This document shows, piece after piece, positions 12,246-24,735 of a DNA stretch of 64,000 bases. The DNA is taken from NCBI GenBank assembly GCA_022701365.1, contig JAKUHH010000014.1, positions 186,451 through 250,450 of the forward strand, written 5' to 3'. The DNA comes from Mycocentrospora acerina (taxonomy: Eukaryota; Ascomycota; Dothideomycetes; Pleosporales). Position 1 is the stretch's first letter, and the number at the start of each line of letters is the position of its first letter. The notes beneath the pieces were generated by a model. It was not told the DNA's origin and ran no database searches. It was given only the letters and a program-made list of their open reading frames with translations. Made by a program: the position numbers and the translations under genes.

Positions 12246-13421
12246 GGTGAGAGGTGTGGTGAATGGTTGAAGTGAAATTTTGGGAGAGAGACAATTAAGG
12301 TGATTGTTGAGTCGCAGCGAAGATGTGAAAAATGTCTGATGGCTGATTGCAGGAGAAGATGTGATGCTTGCTGATGGTTTCAATCACCTCTCCCAGTACC
12401 TCTTCTTATACTTTTTCTCACGTCTTCTGCAGCCTCACAGATGGTCTTAAAATACCCTCATCTAGCTGACACAGCATCACGATTGCGACCCAAATTCCTT
12501 CTACCATCTTCAGCTCTGCATCTTTGCAACCTTGTGAACAAAGACTTCAGCCTTGGCCCGTCCCACTCACCGCAAATCGTACCCTAGAGCTTTTGTTAGA
12601 ACACTGCATTGATGTTACCTAAGGCCAAATCTTGGTGGAGGCTTCACACATGATGACCTGCCTGGCTCTCAGCCCCCAAACGTTCGCGAAGTAACGTCGC
12701 TCGGAACAGGGCGAATAAGCGGCCATGCGATTTAGACGAGCCAGTCTTGGGGCTTAGACAGGCGCATCGTTGTGGAGGGCTGCCGCTGCCGAATCTGGGG
12801 AACTGTGGCTGCAAGCTAGCCCACATGCGGAAGAGTGATGCAATACGAGGGTTATTTTCAGAACTGCAACGGTGTGGCTGTCCTGCCAAAGTCTGGTTCA
12901 CGTGGCTCAGAGTAGAACGGTTAGGCTAGAGCTTACTTTTTGGTCCCTGAGGGGCTTTTGTACCGAGTGAGTGCTCTGGTGCTGTTCACTTGATCGGACA
13001 GTTGCTGACCCATTGTGAGAGAGATTCAGCCTGAGCTGAGTGCGCATAGCGACACGGAGACGATGAGAGATTTTCGCGCAACTATTAGCAACAATATTGA
13101 TTAGGCACGACTTATTGTCGTCGAAATTCAGAGTTGTAGTCATGCAGTCAAGGATGGCTGAGACAAAGTTCACATTGGGAATGAAAAGAAAGTAAAATCG
13201 CTCAGATTCGAGCCTTGTGAGGGCTTTTGCAATATGCTTTTCCTATTCCACTCTGAATACCGTATGTAACTCTGAAAATAGTCATGCATGCATGTCTTTC
13301 ATGTATATTCTAACCACAATGAGGTCGAGACGATTTTGTATGGCCATGTTTGCTGCATACATCGCATCAGTCGTATCCGAACCAAAAGACGAAAAGGTGC
13401 TTCGCAGGCACTACACATTGC
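12246..13421. other. intergenic, no gene recognised
   Basis: 5' region of the But2-like gene and 3' flank of the acidic F-box-like gene. Only short frames lie on both strands, with no motif. CT-rich tracts just upstream of 12245 are typical of fungal core promoters. Confidence 0.5.
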
Positions 13422-14711
13422 TTAAAATAGTCGCTCCAAGCCCACATCAATAATGCTCTGGAACTCTATACGACGCTTACCGGCGATACTGTTCTTGTGA
13501 GGCTTTGCATCAGTGGCGACGTAGTATTCTTTGATCTGAACACTCGCAGGTAGGTTGAAGAAGGGTTCAAGGATATCCAGCCTGAGATTAGCACTCTCGT
13601 CGTCTTGGGCAGAATCGTGCCAATGAATCACAAGTTCCTTGAGGTCAGGAGCCTGTAGCAGAATCTGGTAGACAAAGTTGGCGCGCTGACGGAGAAGAGC
13701 GGGAAATATGGCTTCAACACAGCCAGTTTCATCGGCACGAATCCAGGTGGTATCCCATGCAAAAGTCACGTCAATCTTGCGGAGATTCTCCATTGGGGAG
13801 TATGCAGCCTCGGTGATCTGGTTGAAAGCCTCCTCGAAAAAGCTAGTATGGGCAAAGCTGCCTGTTGCCTCAATGCGTAGTACCGCCACGTCATAATACC
13901 AGTTCTTGGCTTCGTTGTTAAGCTGCTTAGAGGCAAGAAGAAGCTCGACTGGGGGTGGGCAATGAGTAATACGCATGAAGTTAGGGATGTGGCGCCATTT
14001 CGTGTGGGGCCGAATGACAGGTGCTGGAGGAGGGGGTTGGGCCATGAGGGTAGCTGTATTTGCTTCGTCGCTCTCCTGATTCAAAATCTCGCCTTCGTCT
14101 CCGTTGTCGTCGTCTTCGTCCGATTCAGCCTGGTTCTCGAATTCAGCTTGAGCCTCCTCGTCCCCAGCATTATCCTTATCCTCTTCTTCGTCCTCGTCTT
14201 CTTCGTCGGCTGCATCGTTGAGTACATGAGGTTGTACTGGAATGAAAGGCTGAGGTTGTATGGAAGCAAGATATATGGCTTGACTAGATGTTGAGTTGAA
14301 CAGCTGGCTAATCTGGCCATCTTCAGTCTCCTGATCCATGTCTTCCCCTTCCTCTTCGTCGTCGTCGTTTTCATTATCGTGCTCTTGGTCATTATTTTCC
14401 TCTTCCTCTTCGTCATCTTCATCTCCACCCTCCCCATCGCCATACTCGCCTCCTTGGTCCTCTTCACCTCCGTCACTGTCTTGACTGAGGACGTTGTTTC
14501 CATCACGACTTCTTAGCACTCGAGGCGCTGGACCATTGGGGTTGGCAACAGCGTTCTGCGCAACAAGCTCTCTGATCTCGTTATTCTCGAACCAGTAGCG
14601 CAGAAGCTCTTTGGGCTGGCTGTCGCAACTGGCTGCATGTTTGAAGATCATATGACGGATCTCGAGTGGAAGGCTCATGAAGGTCGCCGGGTCTCTGTGT
14701 TGGTCGGCCAT
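13422..14711 (-). CDS. acidic 2EXR/F-box-like protein
   Basis: Single exon, 429 residues; start ATG at 14709-14711. The N-terminus carries FMSLPLEIRHMIFKHA, the short helix pair that opens 2EXR/F-box-like fungal proteins. Residues ~70-215 are extremely acidic (long Glu/Asp runs separated by a short Ser/Thr-rich and Pro-rich segment). The C-terminal half returns to the pattern of the family: an 'LLASKQLNNEAKNWYYD' block and Leu-rich strands ending near ELVIHWHD. Such proteins are numerous in Dothideomycetes; most are of unknown function and a few act as substrate adaptors in SCF-type ubiquitin ligases. The acidic insert is unusual in length and could be nucleic-acid-mimicking or a histone-binding tail, but that is only inference. 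Confidence 0.75.
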   Translation of the reverse strand: MADQHRDPATFMSLPLEIRHMIFKHAASCDSQPKELLRYWFENNEIRELVAQNAVANPNGPAPRVLRSRDGNNVLSQDSDGGEEDQGGEYGDGEGGDEDDEEEEENNDQEHDNENDDDEEEGEDMDQETEDGQISQLFNSTSSQAIYLASIQPQPFIPVQPHVLNDAADEEDEDEEEDKDNAGDEEAQAEFENQAESDEDDDNGDEGEILNQESDEANTATLMAQPPPPAPVIRPHTKWRHIPNFMRITHCPPPVELLLASKQLNNEAKNWYYDVAVLRIEATGSFAHTSFFEEAFNQITEAAYSPMENLRKIDVTFAWDTTWIRADETGCVEAIFPALLRQRANFVYQILLQAPDLKELVIHWHDSAQDDESANLRLDILEPFFNLPASVQIKEYYVATDAKPHKNSIAGKRRIEFQSIIDVGLERLF

Positions 14712-15531
14712 TTTGGGAGCTAGGGCCGTGGTTGACGTGAGCAAGAGCGGTGGCGAGTTTTGCGTACTGATTAGGAGAGTACAAGCGAGTGGGAAGTTAT
14801 ATGGGACAGGCGGTGTTTGATAAGGCTGAAGTGCCGAGCTCAGGTGAAGGCGGCCATGGCTTTGTTGCCTAGAACCTGACCCTGAACATCAAACAAATGC
14901 GAGTGCGGGGTCAAGTGAGAATAGTCTAAGCTGGACGCTGACTTTTGATCGTTCTGTAATTACTTTACCAAAGTCTCAGAGCACTTCAAAATCCTCTGGC
15001 TTCTGATAGTTTAGTTGGTTAGGTACTCGTAATTGCGCTAGTGAAGGCGATCAACGGAGGACTAGATGGCAGCTACCCGCCGTCACAACTGTCATCCGGA
15101 TAGTCGCAAACATCCCGCTGTATAGAATGCTCCCGCTGAGCACATGTTCACGCTTTGACGCGAGTGGTCGCGTTCAGCGTCCCGCGTCAAATGATGTCAG
15201 CAACCCCACTCCAATAGTAACACCACTTATCCTGAGAACCGCACAGTCGCGCAAGACTGAGGCGACGAGCATGCGTCTTACCAGATACCATGATTTGATG
15301 TAGACAGTACGATTGCTACTTCCATTGGTGAATCCAACAGAGGCTGCGACACTTGTGTCGCGTGGCTCTGGACTTTCTTGAGCGCATGTGCCTACTTCTT
15401 CGCCCATGCTTGACGTACCTACCTTACACTGTATTTCAACGAGGTGGCATCTTAGTCTGCCATGTCATTTTCAATTGACTTAACAATCATCAGCAATATC
15501 AAACACTCGGCTCATCAACAAGTCATTGACT
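14712..15531. other. intergenic, divergent promoter space
   Basis: Upstream of the acidic F-box-like gene (minus) and of the small putative secreted protein (plus). No coding or repeat structure was recognised. Confidence 0.5.
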
Positions 15532-15834
15532 ATGGAGTTTGCCCTCATCATCATTCGGGCTCTAGTTTTTGTCTGTCTCGGAACGTTTGCAGTCGCCAAA
15601 CGTGCTGTTCAGCAAGCCAACAGGCCCAGTATTGATATCGTCAGCATCACGGATGATGGGCCTCCTAGGGACGTCAAATGGCTCATTGGCTGCGCTACAC
15701 CTTCGGGGGCGTGCTCGTATTACAAGGCGAATCCAACTCCCACCAAGAGGCACATTCCGCGTGACCATCGCAGAAGCAAAGACATGGGTGGGGATTTCAA
15801 CAAAGTTGCGGTGAATGGCGACGACGACAAGTAG
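15532..15834 (+). CDS. putative small secreted protein, 100 aa
   Basis: I do not recognise this protein. The frame starts at ATG 15532 with a clear hydrophobic leader (about 22 residues, ending near GTFAVAKR), followed by a charged, Pro- and Lys/Arg-rich tail with only two Cys (CATPSGAC). A Lys-Arg pair follows the leader and could be a Kex2 site. Length and layout fit a small secreted protein, but there is no homology evidence, and the opposite strand also has an open frame. It may be chance. Confidence 0.3.
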   Translation: MEFALIIIRALVFVCLGTFAVAKRAVQQANRPSIDIVSITDDGPPRDVKWLIGCATPSGACSYYKANPTPTKRHIPRDHRRSKDMGGDFNKVAVNGDDDK

Positions 15835-16555
15835 GCTAGCTAGGCGATAGCATGGCATCTTCATATTGCGTTGGAGTGTCGAGCCACTTGGCTGTGAGTA
15901 GGCCTTTGTGTACTCTGATTTACTGTTGCCTGCATCGCAGCAGTAACTGGTGTTGACCTTTTGAGTAGACCTTGTGACGACACGCATTGTGTGCTTGCTG
16001 TCGGTGAAGACGAGGTGAGCAGGTGATTAGACTAGTCGAGGAGCGTAGAAGGATTGGCCCAAGATATCGTGCAACCGACGATTCGTAGTGGGAGATACCT
16101 AGGGTCGCATCGGACTTGGATCATACTTGCATATATACTTTTTCCATTCTTAAATGCTTGATCCAGAATCGGTTGGAAACATAGTTACTGTCACACGTGC
16201 TCTCAAAAAGCACTCAAGTTCCAAAACTGATCAAGCCTGAGTGTCACCACATGCTGTGGCGTTATTGTCATAGACAGGAAAATTGGCGTCGTCGCCAGGC
16301 TAGCGCACGGCCAGTTAAGAGGCTTGCGCGGCACAGCCACGTAGTTCAAGCCTCTCGACCAATGGCACTGGCACTGGCGAGGCCGCATCATCCGACAATG
16401 CGCAGTGTGTAAATCCAGCACCAGCGACTCCACCGATATTTCCAGCATGCAGTTCCTCTGATAGTCCACCGGCCTCGATCTCCTCTGTCTCTGAACACCC
16501 CTGCACGCTGCTGTGACCTGCATCACCGCAAACACGTAAGACGCGGACTCCCGAG
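15835..16555. other. intergenic, upstream of AKR1
   Basis: About 0.7 kb with no recognisable gene. The final part is the 5' leader and promoter of the ankyrin-DHHC gene. Confidence 0.5.
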
Positions 16556-18927
16556 ATGTCGGCCGCATCTGCACAGCCCGAGTCCAACGGGCTGCCCACC
16601 ACGGGCGAACATGAGCTTGACGATATGGCCGACAAAAAGCCCAGTCTCCCTGTAGAGGAGGATGTTATGCAACTGGCGCGACTGGGCGAGATTGGCGCCA
16701 TTCAAAAGCTCTTCGACAGCGGCAAGTGCGACGCGACATTCAAAGATGAGCAGGGCATTACGCCGCTACACGTGTGTGACGTCCGCAATCTTGCACACAA
16801 GTCCATGGAGAAGCTAATGTCGTTCGCAGTGGGCAGCAATCAATAACCACCATGCCCTCTGCCACTTTCTCATCTCAAACGGCGCAAACATCAACGCAAA
16901 AGGCGGCGACGCGGTAGCCACACCAGTCCTCTGGGCCGCGAAACGATGCAACTACTACATTGTGAACCTCCTGCTCGAGCATGGCGCCGACCCGCTCCTC
17001 ACCGACGACCAAGGCTTCAACCTCCTGCACTCGGCCACGCTCGACGGAAACGTGTACCAACTCGTCCTGCTCCTCCACCAAGACATACCCGTCGACATAC
17101 CTGACCCGCAGTCGCACACGCCGCTCATGTGGGCAGCATACAAGGGCTATCCCTCTTGCGTAGACCTGTTCCTGCGGTGGGGCGCAAATGTGTATGCGAC
17201 GGACGACCAGGGCTTCACAGCGCTGCACTGGGCGCTGGTCAAGGGGTCACAGGGCTCCATACAGAAGCTGCTCGACTATGGCGCGGACAGGTTTGCGAAG
17301 AACAACGATGGGAAGACGCCTGCGGTCACGGCCGAAGAGATGAGCACCTCGCGGCAGTGGCATCGCGCGCTCGCCGAGTCTGGGTACAATAAAGATGCTA
17401 CGCCAAAGGAGTTTCCAATCCCAGGCATAAAGGATACGAGGTGGTTTTTGTCGCGCTTCACGTTCTTCTGGCCGTTCTTGATTCTGTTCACAGCGCTGTT
17501 TTTGGTCGCATATTATCCAGTGTTTGTTGGACTGCCGGCGTCGTTGATCGTTTCGTATCTCATGCAGTTGGTCGCGATGAAGCTCTTACAGTGGGGTCCG
17601 TCGAATATGAGGAGCATACATCATACCGTGAGTAATCTTGATGCAATTTTTTTTGGATGTTGTTAACCAAATAAATTATAGCCCTTTCTAGCCGGTATAT
17701 TCGCCGCCTCGTTATTTTGGCTAGGTTTCCGTTGGATAACAGTAATCTTGCCATGTACGCCAAACCCCTTCCAACACCGTACATGTGCTAATGATAACAG
17801 GGACTATTCGAACCAACTTCTTTCTCAACCTATTCTTTGGAACATTTTGGACCCTCACGGCCTATTTCTACTTCTTTACAATGTCAGCCGATCCCGGTTT
17901 CGTGCCAAAGTCGGCAAGCAGGAGCGCCTCGAAGGCGGTCATTGACGAGCTTATGGAGCTACGGCAGTTTGATGAAAACCACTTTTGCGTAAACTGCATG
18001 GTGCGGAAACCTCTACGCAGTAAGCACTGCAAGAGGTGTGATCGTTGCGTTGCGAAGAGTGATCAGTAAGTGGTAAGAGAACGATTGTTCCAGATCAGGC
18101 TAACTCTCGCAGCCACTGCCCGTGGGTGAACAACTGTGTAGCGAACAACAATCACCGACACTTTGTCTTCTATGTCATATCCATGGAAATTGGTATTTCC
18201 TCTTGGGTATATCTTACACTTGCCTGTACGTTTGTATGCATTTCACTCTGCAAAAGCAAATCTAACATGCTCAGACCTCGAAACACTTGAAACGCCCAAG
18301 ATCGCCGAGTGCACACTTCTCTCTCCCGATCTCTGCAAAACTCTACACAAGGACCCGTTTACAATCATGCTCACCATCTGGGGCATGTTCCAGCTCACCT
18401 GGGTAACCATGCTGCTCTGCGTGCAGCTTCTCCAAGTGGCGCGCAATCTCACAACGTACGAGAGCATGCGCGGTCATCTGCACTCTCACACGCCTGCTGA
18501 CGCGCTCAACTCGTTTGTCACGACGGGCTCCACATCTCAAGACACAGCAGCGGGCTTTGGCTCTGGGCAAGACACTGGAGATCGACCTCGCCGGCCGCAG
18601 CCCAAGTCGAGTATTTGGGATCAGTGGAAACGGCTATTGGGTCTTGACACGTTTGTTGCGATTGCGTTACATGGGAGCCGGGCAGAAGAGATGCAGAGGA
18701 GACAGGCGAGGGGTAATCCGTTTAGTCGAGGAGTAATGGCCAACTGCAGCGACTTTTGGTGCGACGGCAGCCCACTGTTTGGGAAGAAGGAGAGCGGATA
18801 TGCTAGGGTCGGAGGCGAGAGGGTGGACTACATGAGGCTGTACGAAGTGCCCAAGATGACGATGAGGGCGCGGGGCACGGGTGGGGAGAGATATGAGAGT
18901 GTTGCCGAGGAGGAAGGGACAGCGTGA
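16556..18927 (+). CDS. AKR1: ankyrin-repeat palmitoyltransferase Akr1
   Basis: Six exons: 16556-16771, 16830-17627, 17682-17754, 17801-18065, 18113-18225 and 18275-18927, 705 residues in continuous frame. Introns are 46-58 nt. Ankyrin repeats occupy about residues 40-270 (for example GITPLHWAA, TPVLWAAK, HTPLMWAAYKG, FTALHWALVKG). Two membrane spans follow, then the Cys-rich zf-DHHC domain (CVNC...HC..C..C) ending in Asp-His-His-Cys at residues 450-453, then CPWVNNC and two more spans. The catalytic DHHC is split by an intron inside its first His codon. Akr1/HIP14-type enzymes sit in the Golgi/endosomal membrane and attach palmitate to cytosolic proteins through a cysteine acyl intermediate; yeast Akr1 modifies casein kinase Yck2. 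Length agrees with fungal Akr1 (about 700-760). Confidence 0.95.
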
Positions 18928-19347
18928 TGGTATTATGGAGACACGATGCACGTTTAGACAGTAATGAATCAATAATTGTGGATGAATATACAATCCATCT
19001 CAACAGCTCGACTTGAACTGGTTGTGAGTATCAACCAACGGTGATTTGTCTAGCCCCGAAGCTACTCGAAGGTAGGCCAGGAACGCGCAGCACGTGCCCC
19101 GCCCCGCCAAAAGTCCGGAAACGACCGAGGCGCAAGCGAAAAGTCCCCGCGTCGCAGCTAAGAAACTCGCTGCCGAGCGGAAGCGTGTTTGTGTTTCCCA
19201 TTTGTGTAGTACCTGTGCAGCAACGCCTTGCTTAGTTGTCTGATTCCCCCCCTTCCCCTCCTTTTTTCCCCTGCGATGCGATAGAAATACCATCTGCGTG
19301 CTTCTTTCTTCTTTCTACGGTTGGACTAGGAGAGAGCGTCGAGCAGA
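18928..19347. other. intergenic between AKR1 and AFG1
   Basis: About 0.4 kb between two co-oriented genes: a 3' flank followed by a GC-rich then CT-rich promoter (T/C runs at 19240-19320) just before the AFG1 start. Confidence 0.6.
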
Positions 19348-21305
19348 ATGACATCATCCGGGGTGCTGCGCGGGCTGCGGACCCTGTCGCGGGCGGGCGC
19401 GCCGAGACGGGCGCCGGTGGTGCAGGCGGTGGTGGTGAGGCCGGGGCGGAGGTCGATGTGTGTGGACTATGGGGGGGCGGCGGCGCGAGGGCTGGCTGGT
19501 GTTGGGCGTGCGCGGCTGGCTGGGCAAAGGGCCGTGGGGAGCAGAGGGTATGCGAGTGCGCAGGCGGCGTTGGAGTGTACGTATGGATGAATGCATGCAT
19601 GCTTGAACACATGGATGAATGCGTGGATGCATGGGCTGGCAGGGTGGACAGGAGTGCTGACTGCGTGCAACAGACTCGCTCGAGGAGCCGGGGCGCAGTC
19701 ATGGGCCCATGGCCGAGTACGATGCGCGTGTCGAGTCGGGGCGGCTGAGGGACGATGAACACCAGCGAGGTATGGCAGTGGCAGTGACGACGGTGGAGGA
19801 AGAAGGAGAAGAGACCAGGCTAATCGGTGCCAGGCATCATCAAGAACCTCGAGGACCTGCATAACATGCTCGCCGCCTACACCCAGCCGCCCGTCCAGCA
19901 GCCCACCATCGAGTCCCTCCAGCCGCGGCCAAAGTCCTTCTTCTCCTTCCTCTCCTCGGACAAGGCCAACGCTTCGTCGTTGCCGCCCATTCCAGACTCG
20001 CTGCCCAAGGGCATGTACATGTACGGCGACGTGGGGTCTGGCAAGACGATGATGATGGACCTGTTCTTCGACACCCTCCCGCCCAACATCACGCGCAAGA
20101 CACGCATCCACTTCCACGCCTTCATGGAGTCTGTACACCGCGACCTGCACAAGATGAAGATGGAGCACGGCAACGACATTGACGCCATCCCCTTTGTGGC
20201 TGCACGCCTCGCCGAGCGCTCGTCAGTCCTCTGCTTCGACGAGTTCCAGTGCACAGATGTCGCAAACGCCATGATTTTGCGCCGCCTGATCGAAGGCCTC
20301 ATGGCCCACGGCACAGTCATTGTCACCACCTCGAACCGCCACCCAGACGACCTCTACAAAAACGGCATACAGCGCGAGTCTTTTATCCCCTGCATCAACC
20401 TCCTCAAGCAGCGCATGACCGTCCTGAACCTCGACTCGCAAACCGACTACCGCAAGATTCCACGCCCACCGTCGGGCGTCTACCACCACCCCCTTGATGC
20501 GTCTGCAACCACCCATGCAGAGCGCTGGTTCCGCTTTCTCGGTGACTTTGAGCACGACCCCCCGCACCGTGCGGCACACGAGGTCTGGGGCCGCGAGATT
20601 GAGGTCCCCAAGGCCAGTGGGAAGTGTGCGTGGTTCACTTTTGACGAGCTTATTGGGCGGGCAACAGGCGCGGCGGACTATCTTGCGTTGACGAAGGAGT
20701 ACGAGGCATTTGTCGTCACGGGGGTTCCAGGGATGAATTACAAGAGCAGGGACTTGGCGAGACGGTTCATCACTTTTATTGATGCGTTGTATGAGAGCAG
20801 GGTGAGTTTCTCTCTCTCTATCTCTGTTGGAGACTATGACGATGAAAGGAGACTTGACACCAAAAGATATGCACCCTACTAACTGTAAACTCACCAGGCC
20901 AAACTGGTAATGACCACCGCGGTCCCACTAACCGCCCTATTCCTCACCCCCGATGAAATGGCCGAAGCAGTAGCCGCCTCCTCGAAAAAAGACGGCGGCC
21001 TCTCCGCCGCAACAAAAGACACCGTCGCTCCCACACATTCTGCCGCCGACGAGGGCGAAGCCGTCTCGGACGTCATGCGCAACCTCATGGACGACCTGGG
21101 CATGAACATGAATATGCTCAAAAACAGCAGCATCTTCTCAGGCGACGAGGAGAGATTTGCCTTTGCCCGCGCCTTGTCCAGACTGAGCGAGATGGGGAGT
21201 AGAGAGTGGGTGGAGAGGGGGCTAGGAATGGAGAGCAAGGGTGGTGTGGACGAGATGCAAGGGTGGCAGAAGGTGAGGAGTAGGTGGAGAGAGGATAGCA
21301 TGTAA
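19348..21305 (+). CDS. AFG1: mitochondrial AFG1/LACE1-type AAA ATPase
   Basis: Four exons: 19348-19576, 19674-19769, 19834-20801 and 20898-21305, 566 residues. The first ~70 residues are Arg/Ala/Gly-rich with no acidic residue until late, a typical mitochondrial presequence. The Walker A motif GDVGSGKT is at about 173-180 and Walker B VLCFDEFQ at about 240-247. A sensor-type VTTSNRHPDDLY follows, then the family block FIPCINLLKQ. Afg1/LACE1 proteins are inner-membrane-associated AAA-related ATPases that help degrade misfolded or unassembled respiratory-chain subunits. The C-terminal exon adds an Ala/Asp-rich spacer (SSKKDGGLSAATKD) and the conserved FAFARALSRLSEM end. Length is in the usual range (about 500-600). 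The first intron contains a GGATGAATGCATG-like degenerate tandem stretch. Confidence 0.94.
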
Positions 21306-22770
21306 TCTTTTCCAAGAAAAAAAGGGGAAAGAGGGGGTATGAGGGTGAGATGAGAATAGATGTAGATGTAGATGTGGATGTAGACGTGGATATGGACGTG
21401 TGTTTATTTAGCGACGCATAGACGGGGGCCGAGATGAGAGATGTTTTGATATGATTGGAATTAACCCACCACCCAAAAAAATCCTACATTGTCTTTTAAC
21501 AATATCCAAGGATCCAGAATAGAGATAGATTACTATTTTATCTTTTTCTTTATTTTTACATTGCCCCTTTTTATCTTCGTCTTTACCATTTGAGTTTTTG
21601 ATATATAATGTATGTGGACCTACAGACTGCTTTGCATCCGTAATATCAGTTTTTTCTTATTCCACCGCGGAAGAGAGTCGTGGGGAAAAAATTTGAGGGG
21701 GGGGGAGGGGGAGTGTTTCCCGGTGGTTTCGTTTGGATGGGTTGGAGTGGGTTGGGAGAGAAGGGAGGAGAGAGGGGAGGGTAGACATGCGTGTCTGTTT
21801 TTTTTACGGTTGTTGTGGGGGTTGGCTTGTTTTTGGATTGTTTGGTTGGTTGATTGGTTGGTTGGTTGATTTATGAATGCGGTAGATAGTGGACAGGGGT
21901 GAAACAGTAAGAGAGAGGAAAGGGAGGAAGGAAGGAAGGAAGGAAGAGAGATGAGAATATGATGGTATTAGCGAGATGATTGATTGATTTTTCTTTTCTT
22001 TTAATTTCATGGCAAACCCCACTTTTAAATCTTGTTCATAATTATCATATTGTTCTGGGTTTCTTCTTGTCGTTGTTTGGACAGAGAAGTGAGTGAGTGA
22101 GTGAGTGAGTGAGTGAGTGAGTGAGTGAGTGGGGAGATAGAACGGAAAGAAAATTATGCTGGGAGTGAATTGGATTAAAACACTATAGACGGACCAAGTT
22201 TATTCGAATACTAGCTTTCTTCTCTTTTTTCTCTTCAAATAAAGGAAAATCGCAAAAATTATGTTAATGGTGGGGTTCAAGGAGATATGGGATTGTGGAA
22301 TTATTTTCCTGTTTCTCTCTCTTTTACCTCGCATGAGGGCATGGCTGACTCAATGTTTTCTTCAATAGATAATCCTGAGTTGACGTATCTTGTTTCTTTT
22401 TTCCTTTTCCTTGGAGGTGGTGATCATCCTTTTTTTTTAAGATTACAGACTCTGTTCTCAATGTTTGTTGGTACTCTTCTCTTGCACGTATAAAGAAAAA
22501 GGCATGGTTGATACTGCGTTCTCCAACTGATAATATTTTTACATGAAATGAATAGCCCATGTTCATTTGAACCAATGTAGATGGATGATTATAATCCATA
22601 ATTTTTTAATGGCATTGAATTTACGACCTTTGGCTTATATAGCGTTCCAATACCAACGCCAAGTTACAATTCAAAGAACTTTTTCTCGAATCGAAACAGT
22701 AATTTTTACAACCTGGAATAAATTCACCAAGAACCAACCTGCTACTAACCTACACTTTTAATCAAAACAA
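21306..22770. other. convergent intergenic, low-complexity rich
   Basis: About 1.5 kb between AFG1 (plus) and the permease (minus). It holds several simple repeats: a GATGTA/GACGTG hexamer tract at ~21358-21400, GGTTGGTTGATT-like units near 21840-21870, GGAA units near 21925-21945, and the GTGA array listed separately. No gene is visible. Confidence 0.7.
22089..22131. repeat. (GTGA)n microsatellite
   Basis: About ten and a half perfect GTGA units in the convergent intergenic space downstream of AFG1. Confidence 0.95.
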
Positions 22771-24735
22771 TTACAAAACATGTGGGTCAACCTCGATAAT
22801 AGGTCCAGCGTACGATTTTCTCGCAAAAACGAGATAGTACGCCACGCTGAAAATCGACACAGAACCTGTCACGACCACAGCCCAGTTCATTTGACTGATA
22901 TCGGGATTTATCTGACTGGGCCAGAAGCTGAAGAAGATTATAAGGATCAGGTAACAGATTGCTACAACGTTGTTGACAACACCAAGGGCGCCCTTAAGTC
23001 GCCATGGACCCCAAGTTAAACTGCGCTCACAGGATTCGTCAATGTAGACTGCCGAATTGCAAGCTGTCATCGAAGAGTCGGGGTCGCCCAAGTCGCCACG
23101 GAGACGTCGCCAGAGCAGCAAGCTAAGTGCGAATAAGTAGGAGAGATAAAATCCTTCTAGTACCAGTGAAATGGTTCCGTTGAATGCAACGCTATTGCCG
23201 ATGTTGATGAGTGCGAGTAGCGCTGAGCAAAGGGTTACTGCGAGGATCGAGACAACAGGAATAGTAGTGCGCTTATCAATCTAAGACCAGTCAGCCCTGT
23301 GAAAAAAAAACCCCTCCTCCACAGAAGCTGTCAATTACCATGCTCAGAGCACGAGAGAAGGGTAGCCCTCGGTCGCGGGCAAACGACCAAGTCATACGAG
23401 AGGCAGCAGCCAAGCAGCCCATTGCACTGCAAAACTCTAGCGCGATGATGATGCTGACCATGGCTGTTGCACCTCCAATAGAACCAACAGATTGCTGGAA
23501 GATCCGAATAAAAGGGGATGTTGGAGAGTCTACTTGGTCTAGTAACTCTTGGATGTTGTCTGCGCTGAACAGTACGGCGAGCAGCATTCCCAGCGCAAGC
23601 AAGCCATTGATTGCGAGACTGAGGAGCATAGAGCGCGGGACGTCGGTGCTGGCGTTTTTGACTTCTTCAGACATCTGAGTACATCAATGAATGCTCACAA
23701 AGCCAAGGGAAAGACTCACATGAACAACAGAATCGGTACCGACGAATGCCAAAGCGCTTCCTTGCAGACCGACAAAGAAAGCCAGTGCCTGAGTACTCCA
23801 TTGACCAGCATTGTGGAATGTCGTAAAAACTTCTTCAACGTTGTTGTGGGAAGGCGTGAGGTAGACCATTGGAACCAATATGGCGAAGAACCCGAGAATG
23901 TGCAGGATGAGAACGCAAACTTCAATAGTTGGCAGCGCTCCACTGATGAAAATATTGATAACGACACACATTAACAATGTAGCCCACAGGAGGAGTGTCC
24001 CATGCCAGCCTTGCCTTACAAAACTGGCGTCGACATCGTTGAGGCTGACCAGTTGCAATATCAAGTCAGCAACGAAAAAGCAGACAGATGTGAGAGCGGC
24101 AATCCATCCAACGACGGTTAACCAACCTGAACAATGTTAACTAATTTCAAGAATCTGATGGTTAAAAATGTACCAGTCAGGTAGCTGAAGAGTTTCTTCT
24201 TGGACCGAGGAGCCAGGAGCGAGACCCAGTGATATTGGCCTCCAGCCGTTGGAATAGCACTTGCAAGCTCTCCAATGCAGATGAAAACCGAAAAATTGCC
24301 GAGCCATATCAGTAAGAAGCCGTAGATGAGACCTGCTGGTCCCCCACTGCTTCATTTAGCCCGATTTCGACCACTACCATCGAGTGCACTCACTTTTGGA
24401 ATCCGATCAAGAAGATGCTATAGAAGTGTCAGAATGGCTAACTATAAAGATTATCAAGACACTTACACCAACAAACTTTCCCATGTACACATCAAACCGC
24501 ACGACAAACCGGTCATGCTCACCAGCCCGAAACGACGCTGTCATGGTCAATGGTTTTCCATGAAAACTCATCTTGATCCGAAACATACCTTCAACACTTG
24601 CTGCTTTCCTACTTTTGCCAACTCATACCTGTCACGGTCGAATTCTTGCCTCCCCTTGCTCCTAGATGATTCATCTGCACCTCTGGCTCGGAGAGCCTCA
24701 TCATGAAATGTCTGCAAATCAATATGTTTCTCCAT
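22771..24735 (-). CDS. amino-acid/GABA-type permease (APC superfamily)
   Basis: Seven exons on the minus strand: 24735-24589, 24537-24467, 24417-24394, 24346-24174, 24126-23720, 23674-23339 and 23280-22771, 555 residues, frame continuous through 45-58-nt introns. The third exon is only 24 nt. After a hydrophilic N-terminus comes RRFGLVSMTGLSCGLMCTWE, then about 12 membrane segments. Family marks are GGPAGLIYGF, GELASAIPTAGGQYHW in TM3 and SEEVKNASTDVPRSM after TM6, diagnostic of fungal GABA/choline/amino-acid permeases (Uga4/Hnm1-like). It should sit in the plasma or vacuolar membrane and import a cationic or zwitterionic amine or amino acid with protons. The substrate cannot be set from sequence alone. 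Confidence 0.93.
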
